From Pristionchus mayeri (lineage: Eukaryota > Nematoda > Chromadorea > Rhabditida > Neodiplogasteridae), in assembly GCA_036245805.1 (NCBI GenBank), contig BTRK01000006.1:36026901-36090900 (forward strand): DNA of 64,000 nt. The letters run 5' to 3'. The notes under the pieces are model-generated. The model was given only the letters and a program-made list of their open reading frames with translations, had not been told where the DNA came from and did no database searches. Numbering within the stretch: position 1 is the first letter of the stretch; each line of letters opens with the position of its first letter. This document shows, in pieces, positions 34,861 to 46,400 of the stretch. A program made the translations under genes and the position numbers.

Positions 34861-36689
34861 TATATCACGCGTCTTCTGAGAGAATGCATGAAAACAGACA
34901 CCCCGCGGAACCACGAGCCCCAACTTTCAGCAGTATCCCTGAGATAATTATGCCAAAGTATATTGGGGATGAGAAAACTTTTTACGTTGGCCGTTTTTTT
35001 CAGAACCGGCTTTTAGGCATTTTCCGGTTCGCACCCGGCTTTATCGTATCTCAGCTCCCAGATGAGCTAGAATGGTGGCATTGGGTTCAAAATGTCCGGA
35101 AAATTATTTCCAACAACTTTTTTGTTGACAAAAAAGTTCGTCGGCGTCAACTTCATACTGAAATTGTCGAAAAACTGCAATCGAAAACAGAAAATAAATT
35201 CTACCGGCTCGGGGACCCCACCCTTTCAAGTATGCGGTGCTCATATTCGGATTCTCCATGCCCGATTCTATCAAGAAAAAAATATAGCCGAACTGCTTAG
35301 GGGTGACAAGTGGTCTTCCCAAGGCGAAAATAGCGTCCAACTCGCTCAATTTCAACATGACTTTTCTGAAAATCATCGGATAAAAGCTCCAAAACATGAC
35401 TATATTGACGAAAACATCATAAATAAGTACCATAACTCTAAACAACTCGAATGGAAAGCATTTTTTCACTTGTTTAAAAAATCGAAAAAATTTCGAAAAA
35501 ATTGTCTCGATTTTCATGAATTTCTATTTTCATGATTTTCATGGATCTTTTGCAACAAAATCATGTAAAACAATGATATGATAATGCAGAGGCATGATTT
35601 CTTCACAAAAAAACCGATTTCGGTCACAGAGCCGGAAATTACAAACTTTCCGGCTTTCGTTTCCGGCTTTGGACCAGACTAGTAAATGTAGGGAAAATCA
35701 AGCCATCTAGTTATTTATATTTGATAATAAATATAAATAAACACATTTTCTGCTACAAGAAAGGATTCTGACATTAAATTTCAGCGTAGATTCAATTGCA
35801 GCTGAAATTGCACTTCGAAAATACAAATTACAATTTACAAAATGCAGGACTATCATATCTTGACAAAGATCTTCCTTCTAGTGTAAAATGTGTTTATTTA
35901 TAGTTACTAATAAATATAAATAACTAGACGTCTTTTATTTTCCATAGAAAGGACGTAGTGTCCAAAGCCGGAAACCAAAACCGGAAAGTTTGTAATTTCC
36001 GGCTCTGTGACCGAAATCGGTTTTTTTGTGAAGAAATCATGCCTCTGCATTATCATATCATTGTTTTACATGATTTTGTTGCAAAAGATCCATGAAAATC
36101 ATGAAAATAGAAATTCATGAAAATCGAGACAATTTTTTCGAAATTTTTTCGATTTTTTAAACAAGTGAAAAAATGCTTTCCATTCGAGTTGTTTAGAGTT
36201 ATGGTACTTATTTATGATGTTTTCGTCAATATAGTCATGTTTTGGAGCTTTTATCCGATGATTTTCAGAAAAGTCATGTTGAAATTGAGCGAGTTGGACG
36301 CTATTTTCGCCTTGGGAAGACCACTTGTCACCCCTAAGCAGTTCGGCTATATTTTTTTCCTGATAGAATCGGGCATGGAGAATCCGAATATGATCACCGC
36401 ATATGAAGATGACGCCAACGAACTTTTTTGTCAACATAAAAGTTGTTGGAAATAATTTTCCGGACATTTTGAACCCAATGCCACCATTCTAGCTCATCTG
36501 GGAGCTGAAATACGGTAGATCCGGGTGCGAACCGGAAAATGCCTAAAAGCCGGTTCTGAAAAAAATGGCCAACGTAAAAAGTTTTCTCATCCCCAATATA
36601 CTCTGGCATAATTATCCCAGGGATACTGCTGAAAGTTGGGGCTCCTGGTTCCGCACGGTCCTGCAATCTCTCAGAAGACGCGTGATATA
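34861..36689. mobile_element. giant foldback (palindromic) element, copy 2
   Basis: TATATCACGCGTCTTCTGAG at 34861 is repeated in inverted form ending at 36689. The arms are about 34861-35676 and 35950-36689, nearly identical, with a loop of about 270 bp that contains its own AT-rich inverted repeats. The left arm has about 95 bp (35150-35245) missing from the right arm. ORFs of about 100 codons appear in mirror image in both arms. Internal stretches match the foldback at 7237-9125 (for example CGGCTTTTAG and the GGTGGCATTGGG block). No transposase is seen. Confidence 0.8.
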
Positions 36690-37030
36690 AATATGATAAT
36701 GAAGTTTCACATTTACCACTATCGTTGAAACTTTGAAGATACATAATGTGCCCTTTGGTAATTGACTTCGCATATTCGGAAACTGAACACTTTTCATGCA
36801 GAGTTTACAATGTACTATACTGTAAAGCCGTATCCGCCATATTGGTAAATCTAAATTTATTGTTCCGCGAATACGCTTCCGATTACGTGGTAAACGCTGG
36901 ACGGTGTTCCATAAACCGTACGGACAAGCCATTTGAATAGCACCACGCATCTTCTCTGTTCTTTTAATTGCTTATTTATACATAATTGCCGTATTTTTTG
37001 TTTCTTAACACTTTATTGGCAGAGTTCACG
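36690..37030. other. intergenic, upstream of WBP11
   Basis: AT-rich. It ends with CTTTATTGGCAG (ending 37022) 8 nt before the ATG, a likely trans-splice acceptor. Confidence 0.4.
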
Positions 37031-39819
37031 ATGGGTCGTCGTTCGAATCAGACGACCAAGTCGGGTCGGTTCATGAACCCGGCCGATCAACAGCGAAAGG
37101 CTGAGCGAGCCAAGGAACTCAAGAGGAATAAGAAACAAAGGTAGCATGAAGTTTACGAATTTCCCTAAACTCGATAACTATCCTGCAGGAGTGCGGTTCG
37201 TACAGCTATCATGAAGAATCGCGACCCGAATGAAGTGATTGATGCGCTGAGGAAGATAGACGACACGGGTAGGCACTTTCGAAAATGGTGTTTGACAAAT
37301 GCTCATAAATAACAACGACAAACAAAACGTGCATAGATTATTAAGAATCCGTTTAAGGTTCATGAGGTAGCAATGGATAGTGCAATAGTTGATAAGTGAA
37401 ATGGAAACAGCCAAATATCAACCATAACACAAGAAGTGGAATAGAATCAGATCAAAGTCCTTTGCAGAACTGGAGACGGATGTCCCCCTCCGTGCGACCC
37501 TCGAGACTAAAAGAGAAAAATTGAGAAAGCAGTACAGGGAGATTCGAGACTTCTTCATCAAGGCTGAACAACCAGACAAGGTGAGTGAAATTTAGAATCA
37601 TTGTACTGCACATAGCAAATGAGGCTGAAATAGTCTAGCCGATGAATGTTTTGCTCTATCGAGATGTACATGCATTACCATTGAATGGGGAATCCTTCTG
37701 CTCTTGCAGGTAAAAGAGATCGACTCGAAGATGCAAGCGTACGAACAGGAAAGGTACAGGAAGAACCAGCAGATGGGTGAGCAGTTATCTAGTTTAGACT
37801 TTTTTACAACAAGCTTTGAAAAACTTGGTGCTCTTTACAGCCATGAAATTTAGAAAAATTCATCCGTGATGAACATACGTCTTCTCGTATAACATCGCCT
37901 AAGTGTCCAAAAATTTTATTTCAGCTGCAATCAAATTTTCGATGAGCGGTGACATGGACTCCATTCCGATGCCGGAGGCTGTTCCCACGAGGTCAGTACT
38001 ATTTACTCACATACAGATGAAGACATTTCGAGCTGTCGAGGTTTTATTTACAAAAGTATGGCGATTCAGAGACAACGCGATGATGACCCCATTCCTGCCC
38101 TCGTACGCCGTCCATCCCCCTGGATACCAACCACCTGCGAAGAAGAGAGTCACCTTCGGAATTAGAGTGAGTTACTCTGTTCATCGCTGTGAAATCAAAT
38201 GGAAACTGACTGAACCGTGTGATTCACATGGTAAAACTGCTAAGTCATAATTCTCCAGGTATCTAAACAAAAGCCTCCTGGCCCTCCGGCGGGAATCCCA
38301 CCAGAACTATCGGATTCTGAAGATGAAGATTACGATGAGGGAGATGGGCCTTTGCACGACGAAGATAATTACGAACCAGTCGTCAGTGAGTGAACGTTTG
38401 CTTATTTTCGAATATGATTGATCTGAGAGTCTTGCTATAGTAATAAAATCTTATAAAATGCAAAAATCTAAGTGTCCAAATTGCAGTCCCCGATGAGATC
38501 CTCAATAGCAATCGAGATCCTCTGGCTGCGCTCACTGAGCCACTTCGGCCAGCTCCTATTCCTCCTCCTACGTACCCAGTACTCAATCTGGCTCATGCTC
38601 CTCCAGTCCATCCATCGATGCTTCCCCTCCCTCCCAGAATGCCCATCCGACTCCCTCCTCCACCACCCACTGGAGGTCAGTACAATTCACTATCAATATC
38701 CAAATGTCAATTACTAGCACTATTTGTCTGATGGTTACAAGGATGGGAGTAAGAAAAGCAATCTGATTCCAGGTGCCTTCCGCACTCCGGATGGATCCTC
38801 TATCTCAGCCGCCCCGACGGTCGCCAAGCCTGCCCCTGTGAGTGCACAGTTCTTTATATTTTTATCGATAATAAATCATTGGGCAATTTCATATTAGTCA
38901 TCTCCATAAATAGTAATTAGAAGAGCCGAGAATGTGCTGCATTTCTAGGAAGGTCTAGAAAATGTCAACTCTACTTTACGCACCCCTCTTATTTTCGTCG
39001 CTACACCATTGCGCAGCTTCTTCTTATCTACTCGAATATCATGCTTTATGTTATCTTAAGTTGCTCTTCCAAAGGAGATGATGAGAAATCGCACTAATTT
39101 TGTACCGAGGTAGATTCCAAGGATGATGAGAAATCGCACTAATTTTGTACCGAGGTAGATCCCACCTGAAAGATCAGAACTCAGTTTTGACTCCGGTAAA
39201 CAAACGGTAGATAGTTGTTACAATAACAATATATCGAGCTATTTGACTTATCAATTGCGGAACTTACAGTATAAGAAGGTATTCGAAGATCACAGGGTGT
39301 GTACATGGGATAAGGAAGAATAGAACAATCATAGCAATCAGCACGCTACGCCTCATTTTCTGCAATTTCAATTGATAATCGATACCCCATTTGAATTTTA
39401 TTACTACGGAAAGAAAAAAATAGGTATTCGTGCCAGAGAGAAGCAACACAATTTCTCGCTCAATAAATTGCGATTGAAAGGTTGTTGTAATTTGAAAGAT
39501 AAGATCGCACTTTTCAGGATCGAACCCTGCTTGCGAAATCAATTTTGTCAGCCAATACTAGAGGAAATCAGATTTGTATGTTATTCATTCGTTGCAGGAC
39601 GCAGTGATCTCTGCCAAGCCCGAGCTGCGAGATCTGGCAGGAGAAGCGACTCGATTCGTGCCCACGAATCTGCGAGTGAGAAGGGACGAAGGAGTGAAGA
39701 AGCCCGTGGGAAGAGTGAATGCCTATGGAATGGCCACTGAATCAGCGACGAAGAAAGCAGCGAAGACGACGGATGAAGCGTACGCTGACTTCATGAAGGA
39801 GATGGACGGACTGCTGTGA
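37031..39819 (+). CDS. WBP11: WW-domain-binding protein 11 (WBP11/SNP70-like splicing factor)
   Basis: Nuclear pre-mRNA-splicing protein that binds WW domains (PQBP1). The start MGRRSNQTTKSGRFMNPADQ and then QRKAERAKELKRNKKQR are nearly diagnostic for the family. They are followed by VRTAIMKNRDPNEVIDALRK, LRKQYREIRDFFIKAEQPDK and a middle acidic segment (LSDSEDEDYDEGDGPLHDED). The Pro-rich part includes PPGYQPPAKKRVTFGIRV, PPGPPAGIPPELSD and LPPRMPIRLPPPPPTG, the sort of WW ligand expected. The conserved end is RFVPTNLRVRRD, then DEAYADFMKEMDGLL-stop. Around ten exons. The last intron (38839-39596) contains an antisense candidate gene (39051-39356). Confidence 0.93.
39051..39356 (-). CDS. candidate nested gene: small secreted protein with two 15-residue repeats
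   Basis: Antisense inside the last intron of the WBP11 gene. Exon 1 (39356-39268) encodes a signal-peptide-like start (MRRSVLIAMIVLFFLIPCTH) and ends at a strong donor CT|GTAAGT. Exon 2 (39165-39051) follows a consensus acceptor CTTTCAG and joins in phase. It encodes two near-identical units of 15 residues, LPRYKISAISHHP and LPRYKISAISHHL (each preceded by WD or WN), and ends LWKSNLR-stop. The predicted product has 67 residues. The repeats come from a 45-bp DNA tandem duplication (39078-39122 and 39123-39161). No family is recognised; a peptide precursor or small secreted effector is possible. No transcript evidence. Confidence 0.42.
39078..39161. repeat. 45-bp direct tandem duplication
   Basis: ATGATGAGAAATCGCACTAA begins at 39078 and again at 39123; the copies differ only near their junction. 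The period of 45 keeps reading frame in the antisense ORF. Confidence 0.9.
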
Positions 39820-40422
39820 TCTCATCTACGATGCATCTTGGGCCATCTCGATGGAAGTCCCTACCCCCATCGTATTCTGCTATTTATTATGAACAGTTGC
39901 GATTGTTGTTTTGCCTCGTTCCCACTCTCCGATCCTCAATATGACAAATATTATTTCTGAGAACTATTCACAGTGTTCTTCCCATCGCCTTGATTGTTTC
40001 TTTGTCATCATAAGTGTACTCAATTTTCGGTCAGTCATCGTTAAATGATTTGCTGTCCACTCTGCATCTTATCCATATAATCTCTAAAGGCTCTATAAGC
40101 CGGCGTCGCTACCTCTGTACCTAGCTGGGGAATGTCCCTGAATAGGGAACGGTCGAGATAACGCACAAGGTCGCCCACGCTCCCCCTCCTCTGATCGATC
40201 GGGTCCTCCCCCTCTCGCTCTTGATCCTCCCCCTCTCGCACCATTCCATTCCCCCCCCCCCTCTTCCCTCTACTCGAACCGTCTCTCTCTGTCTCTCCTT
40301 TGTCATTCTTCCAGAAGAAACATTGAGACGATAAGCCCCACTTATCTATCGGTTTTACATTGCCTCTTCTCGACCCCCATCTCCACTCCCCCTTCCACCC
40401 TTTTAACCCCCCTTATTCCAGG
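39820..40422. other. intergenic between WBP11 and aco-1
   Basis: CT-rich from about 40190, with a run of C near 40252-40262. It ends in CTTATTCCAG (ending 40421) one base before the aco-1 ATG, a likely trans-splice acceptor. No iron-responsive element was recognised by eye. Confidence 0.45.
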
Positions 40423-43400
40423 ATGGCATACGAGAAGCTCGTGAAGGACCTTCCCCTCGGGGACAATAAGTACAAGTACTTCGATCTGCTTGGTCTTGAT
40501 GATGACAGATACGGTGAGATCCCTAAACAGTCGTGGAACCATCTTGGACAGCAGAATGGTTCTCCAAAAAATCAAATTGTGTCATGCAATGAATCATTCC
40601 AGCATCTAACGAAAACAGAACAAGCTAAGAAATTCAATAGAAAAGCAATCAGATACATCAATTTATTTCTGAAGAAAGAACGTCTCACGATAACCGAGAA
40701 ATGGAAATAATAAGGATATTCTTGCAGACAAGCTGCCTATCTCCATCCGTTACCTCCTCGAGGCAGCAGTTCGTCACTGCGATGACTTCCACGTGAAGAA
40801 GGCCGACGTGGAAACGATCCTCGACTGGCAGAAGAGCCAGCACAACCAGGCCGAGATTCCCTTCAAGCCAGCCCGTGTCATCCTCCAGGACTTCACGGGA
40901 GTCCCCGCTGTCGTCGATCTCGCTGCGATGAGGGATGCAGTCTCCGAACTTGGAGCCGATCCCTCGAAGATCAACCCCGTCTGCCCCGTCGATCTCGTCA
41001 TCGACCACTCAGTTCAGGTCGACCACTACGGAAAGTGAGTAGGGAGAGGGCAGAGAATACTGATGTAGGGTGTCTGATCAGTGAAATGAGAATCATTTAG
41101 CACTAGTCAGAAAAAAATATAACATTCGTTTCATGGCCATATCGAAAATAAGAAAAACGATTCCGAATTTCCTTGAACTGCAAACGTGGTGTATTCTCGA
41201 ACGGCAATCAGAGGAGATTATGGTTTCGTCGGAGTTTGTTATTTGCTCCTCACTAATCCTCTCCCTTCTTCCAGTCTCGACGCCCTCGCAAAGAACCAGC
41301 AGATCGAATTCGAGCGAAACTCGGAGCGATTCAACTTCCTCAAGGTCTCTTCTTCCATCTTCCCATTACTGTTCCTCTTCCCATCTCTTCCTATCTCTTC
41401 TTCCTCTGCCGATGTAGTGGTCTGATACCATTGATTTGTGCTCTCCGAGAGGTACTCGCGTGTGTGAAAGAGTGCAGATAGTAGAGGGGGAAAGACGACG
41501 AGAGGGCACGCTACGGCACTCTAATCCCTTTCGCGAGACATCGCCGCGTCACAAATACACGCCAGAGATACGAACAGTGCCTATCAATCATCATTGTGTG
41601 TGGGAATGGAGCGACAATGTAGTCGTCAGTGTTCCTCTTCCATTGAAACTTCGAACTTGAGAAATATTAGTGATTTTTCAGTGGGGATCGAAGGCCTTCG
41701 ACAACCTGCTCATCGTTCCTCCCGGATCGGGAATCGTCCACCAGGTCAACCTCGAGTACCTCTCGAGAACCGTCTTCGCCGACAGCGTAAGTAACTTTCC
41801 TGAAACGTTTCCGTGCGAAGGAACTGCACAATTTTATTCGCATTTTTTCCTATCTATAATTTCTTTTTTCTTCAACAAAGAGCAAATGTACGTTAACCCT
41901 TACAGAATGGCGTTCTCTATCCCGATTCGGTCGTTGGTACTGACTCGCACACCACGATGATCGACGGATCGGGAGTGCTCGGATGGGGAGTCGGAGGAAT
42001 CGAGGCAGAGGCAGTCATGCTCGGACAACCCATCTCCATGGTTAGAATAGATTCATTATAGAGATCATTCGGTGCAAATGTACGCTAGCTTTCTGCATTG
42101 CGGCATCTCTACCCTACTCTTGTTGCATATGTACCCTACTCCTACCGTTCCTTTAGCCTCTTCCTCTCACAAGGGAGAGGTTATTCCTTGTTTTAAAATT
42201 ACGGAAAATGAGTGATATACGTCGAAATGATGCCTACTGGAGACCCCGAAGAACTTTTCAAAAAGTGCTGACGGGCTCCCAGAATCGAGATATCGTGACC
42301 TACCAAAAATTGCGTTCACGGGTGTGAGCACATCATCGCAACTCAACGTAACGAGAACATCGGTTGTAGAAATGTGTGACCTTTTTCCGCCGTGGGTTCG
42401 AATCCCCTCGACTGCAATTATTTTTGCTACGTTTTATACATTTAATACGACAACTTTGAATTGCGAAATATTTCATATTGAAACCCTCTTGAGGATTGCG
42501 AAATGGCACAAGTTGGGTTTTAGCATCTATGAACATTTACGAAGAAACAATTGAAGCAATGAGTCAATGAGCACTTGGGGCAAACAACACAACCGGACTC
42601 TCCACATGTACAATCGTCATCGGAATTCGGACCAAACAACACTTGCGTGGGGGTAAGAAAAGGAGAGGGATGGGTGCTACTGAATCCTCCCTTATACCAA
42701 CCATACTTACGATACTCTGTGAAACATTCTGCTCCAAAGACCCAGTATAACTGTGACATGAGCATTAGTCGATTGTCCCTAGTGCAACGATCCCACCTAA
42801 CATCATCATTAACAATGAGAAAGTCGTCGATCCTACGAATAACGGCTTTGAATTGCTGATTCCAGCAAAGGTCGAGAGGCTGGGCGAGAGACGTACCTCA
42901 AGAGGGAATATTGACAATGAATACAGTATGGCCGGCGGGGATAAATGATTGAATGAATGAATGGTTTTTAAAAAGAGGCCAGCTGTCAAGCAACAACAAC
43001 ATTTTGGGAGGCATGGGAGGAGCAAACAAAACTTCTGTGAAGAACTTTTCAGCGGAATTGGTGTTCATGATATGGGATTTACTGACGCCGATGACCATAT
43101 TGGGATCGGAAAAACATCCTTTCTGTGGCAACTGGCCAGAGGGTTCGCCTAGATGGATATAAACAACTTCCTCCTAACTTCCTAACTTCCTTGCAATCCT
43201 CATCGAACTCATCGGCAGAGTAGTCCGATTCACTCTCGTCATCAGTGTCCATCTCCAACGCTCCCTCTTCTTCTAGCATGAGCTGCATCTTGATGCGGGA
43301 GAAAGATATCCTCTCCGGGTCGGATAGAACGATCAGGGGGAGGGAGGAGGAGGCTACATCGAAATGGCGAGCAAGAGCAAGAGCAACATTCCTAGCGGAG

Positions 43401-46400
43401 AACGACATGGAGTGAATACAACGAGAAAAACGAGACTTATATACCCGAATAGGTGTCTATTCCAGACGAATGTAAATGTATGTAAATTCGCAATGCGTGC
43501 AACTGCACAGTTGCGTAGTCTCTCCCAAAATGCTCATTCACTCATCGCATCATCTGTTCCTCCGTAAAATTCATCGAAATTATTTCAACTAGGTCATATT
43601 GTGATATTTCACAATTCAATGTTCTTCCATTAAACGTGTAAAAACTAGCAAAAAGAGATACAGGCGTTGAGATTCGAACCCACGGCGGTAAAAAGTCACA
43701 CATTTCCACAACCCACTAGGCTACGGAAGCGATGCTCCCGTTACGTTGAGTTTCGCTGATGTGCTCACACCCGTGAACGCAATTTTTGGTAGGTCACGAT
43801 ATCTCGATTCTGGGAGTACGTCAGCACTTTTGGAAAAATTCTTCGGGGTCTCCAGTAGGCATCATTTCGACGTATATCACTCATTTTCCGTAATTTTAAA
43901 ACAAGGAATGACCTCTCCCTTGTCAGGTTATCCCTGAAGTCGTCGGATACGAGCTGGTCGGTGAGCTTCCCTCGATGGCGACCTCTACCGATCTTGTTCT
44001 GACCATCACTAAGAACCTGAGAGCCCTTGGCGTCGTTGGCAAATTCGTCGAGTTCTTCGGAAAGGGAGTCTCGTCGCTCTCGATCGCCGATCGTGCCACC
44101 ATCGCCAACATGTGCCCCGAGTACGGAGCTACCGTCGGATTCTTCCCCGTCGACTCGAGAACCATCAAGTGAGGCCCATTTTCGTAACAATCCAGGAACA
44201 TATTGAAATAGATTCGATGGAATAAAAAATGTGCCAGTACGAAACATATTCAAATATCTGCAGGTACCTCTCTCAAACTGGCCGTGACGCCGCGTACCTC
44301 GAGCGAACAGAGCAGTACTTGAAGGCGAACAAGCTCTTCGTTGACTACTCCGACCCCAACTTCCGTCCCGCCTACACCACCATCCTCACTCTCGATCTGG
44401 CGACGGTTGTGCCCTGCCTCTCCGGACCCAAGCGTCCTCATGACCGCGTCGTGCTCACTGACGTCGCTCGAGAGTTCACTGAGGGAGTCATCGCCCCCGT
44501 CTCATTCAAGGGATTCGGACTGAAGGCCGAAGAGGCGAACAAGGAAGTCGCCGTTGAGGTCGATGGAGTGCAGACGAAGATCAAGCACGGATCAGTGCTC
44601 ATCTCTGCCATTACCTCCTGCACGAACACCTCCAATCCCTCCGTGATGCTCGCAGCGGGTCTCGTTGCCAGAAAGGCCGTCGCCCTCGGCCTCAACGTCG
44701 CCCCCTACGTGAAGACCTCCCTCTCGCCCGGATCCGGCGTCGTGACCAAGTACCTCGAGGCATCAGGCCTTCTGGAGGACCTGAGAAAGCTCCGGTACCA
44801 CATCGCCGGATACGGATGCATGACGTGCATTGGCAACTCTGGTCCTCTCCATGAGAATCTGGCCAAGGCCATCGACGAGAACAACCTCGTGGTAGCTGGA
44901 GTTCTCTCTGGAAACAGAAACTTCGAGGGACGCATCCACCCCCATGTTCGTGCCAACTACCTCGCATCTCCCCCTCTCGTCGTCGCCTACGCCCTTGCTG
45001 GATCCGTCGCCGTCGATCTGGAAAGTCACGTTTTCGGTGAAAGATTTATTTTATTAAAATGAATTATTATTAATAATTTAATTAATGTAATTAACATTTC
45101 AGGCCATGACGCTGCTGGCAAGCCGATCACCTTCAAGGACATCTGGCCTACTCGCGAGGAGGTCGCCAAGTTCGAGGAGGAGTTCGTGAAGCCTCAGTTC
45201 TTCAACGAGGTCTACGCCAATATCGAGAAGGGATCGGCAGAGTGGCAGGCACTCGAGTGCCCCAACGTTAGTTTCTCATTTTTTTGCTTTTCTCATTTTA
45301 AATAGTATTTTTGAAAATCAATAATTCCGTGTAATTGCAGACGAAGATCTACCCGTGGAGCAAGGAGAGTACTTACATCAAGAAGGTGCCCTTCTTCGAC
45401 AACATGGTATGAATTTCACTATTTCGGCAACCCAATTACCAGGGGATTAGAGGTGACACTCTCAATTTCAGAGCCTCGACCTTCCCAAGAAGAAGCCGAT
45501 CGACAACGCGTATGTGCTTCTGAACCTCGGCGACTCGGTCACCACCGACCACATCTCGCCCGCTGGATCCATCTCCAAGGTACGGTGCCCGATTCCTAAA
45601 CCAGAGTGAGAATATGGTTGCAGACCTCTCCCGCCGCCCGTTTCCTTACCTCTCGCAACATTGCCCAGCGTGACTTCAACACGTACGGAGCCCGTCGTGG
45701 AAATGACGAGGTCATGGCCAGAGGAACCTTCGCAAACATCCGTCTCGTCAACAAACTCGCCTCCAAGGTATAATAATATCCTTCCAGAATTTCCCACACG
45801 AGACTTTGTTGTTCCGGGTTCCATTTCCTGGTTCTTAATGCGTTCCTGCACACTAAGTCTCCCCCAAAGTATGTAGGCGGTACATTATCCACCCATCCAT
45901 CATCGCGACTCCTCGTGCCGCCACGTCAAAACATTGTTATGTGTGAAGGGGAAGTTTTCGAAAATGAAAGCGATCGCCTGTTTGTCTTTACGCGAGATAT
46001 TTTCAACAGGAAATGTGGTTCGCAGGTCGGCCCTCGCACCCTGCACATTCCCTCGGGAGAGGAACTGGATGTGTACGATGCAGCTGAGAGATACGCCAAT
46101 GCTGCCCAGCCAGTGATCATCCTCGCTGGAAAGGAATACGGATGCGGATCATCCAGAGATTGGGCTGCCAAGGGACCCTACCTGCAGGTTAGAGATGAGC
46201 TAGAGATGAACTAGGCAAAGCGACGAGGAATACTCTTGTGTGATCATCATGTGAATAATTCATAAAATGTGTTTGTTTCAGGGAGTTCGTGCAGTCATCG
46301 CCGAGTCCTTCGAGAGAATCCATCGATCGAATCTGATTGGAATGGGCATCGTCCCTCTCCAATTCGAGGATGGCCAGAATGCGGACTCCCTCGGTCTCAC

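Larger units (their letters stand above)
42171..43923 (-). mobile_element. DDE transposon with about 240-bp TIRs in aco-1 intron
   Basis: CAAGGGAGAGGT...ATTCCTTG at 42171 matches the reverse complement of the right end (to 43923) over about 240 bp with few differences. The 3-bp direct repeat TCA flanks it (42168-42170 and 43924-43926). The interior encodes transposase pieces on the minus strand. Each TIR contains a tRNA-like stretch with a Pol III B-box. The insertion lies exactly at the 3' splice site of the host intron. Confidence 0.85.

Noticed and set aside
35104..36455. About 100-codon ORFs in the foldback arms as a real protein
   Set aside because: They are mirror copies of the same repeat and occur on both strands in each arm. 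Phe/Lys-rich with no domain; better explained as repeat DNA.
40252..40262. Poly-C run before aco-1 as a regulatory element
   Set aside because: A simple homopolymer in a CT-rich region; no iron-responsive hairpin (CAGUGN loop) is seen with it.
42330..43740. Functional tRNA genes
   Set aside because: Only the A/B boxes are tRNA-like; acceptor and anticodon stems do not pair, and both copies lie in transposon TIRs.
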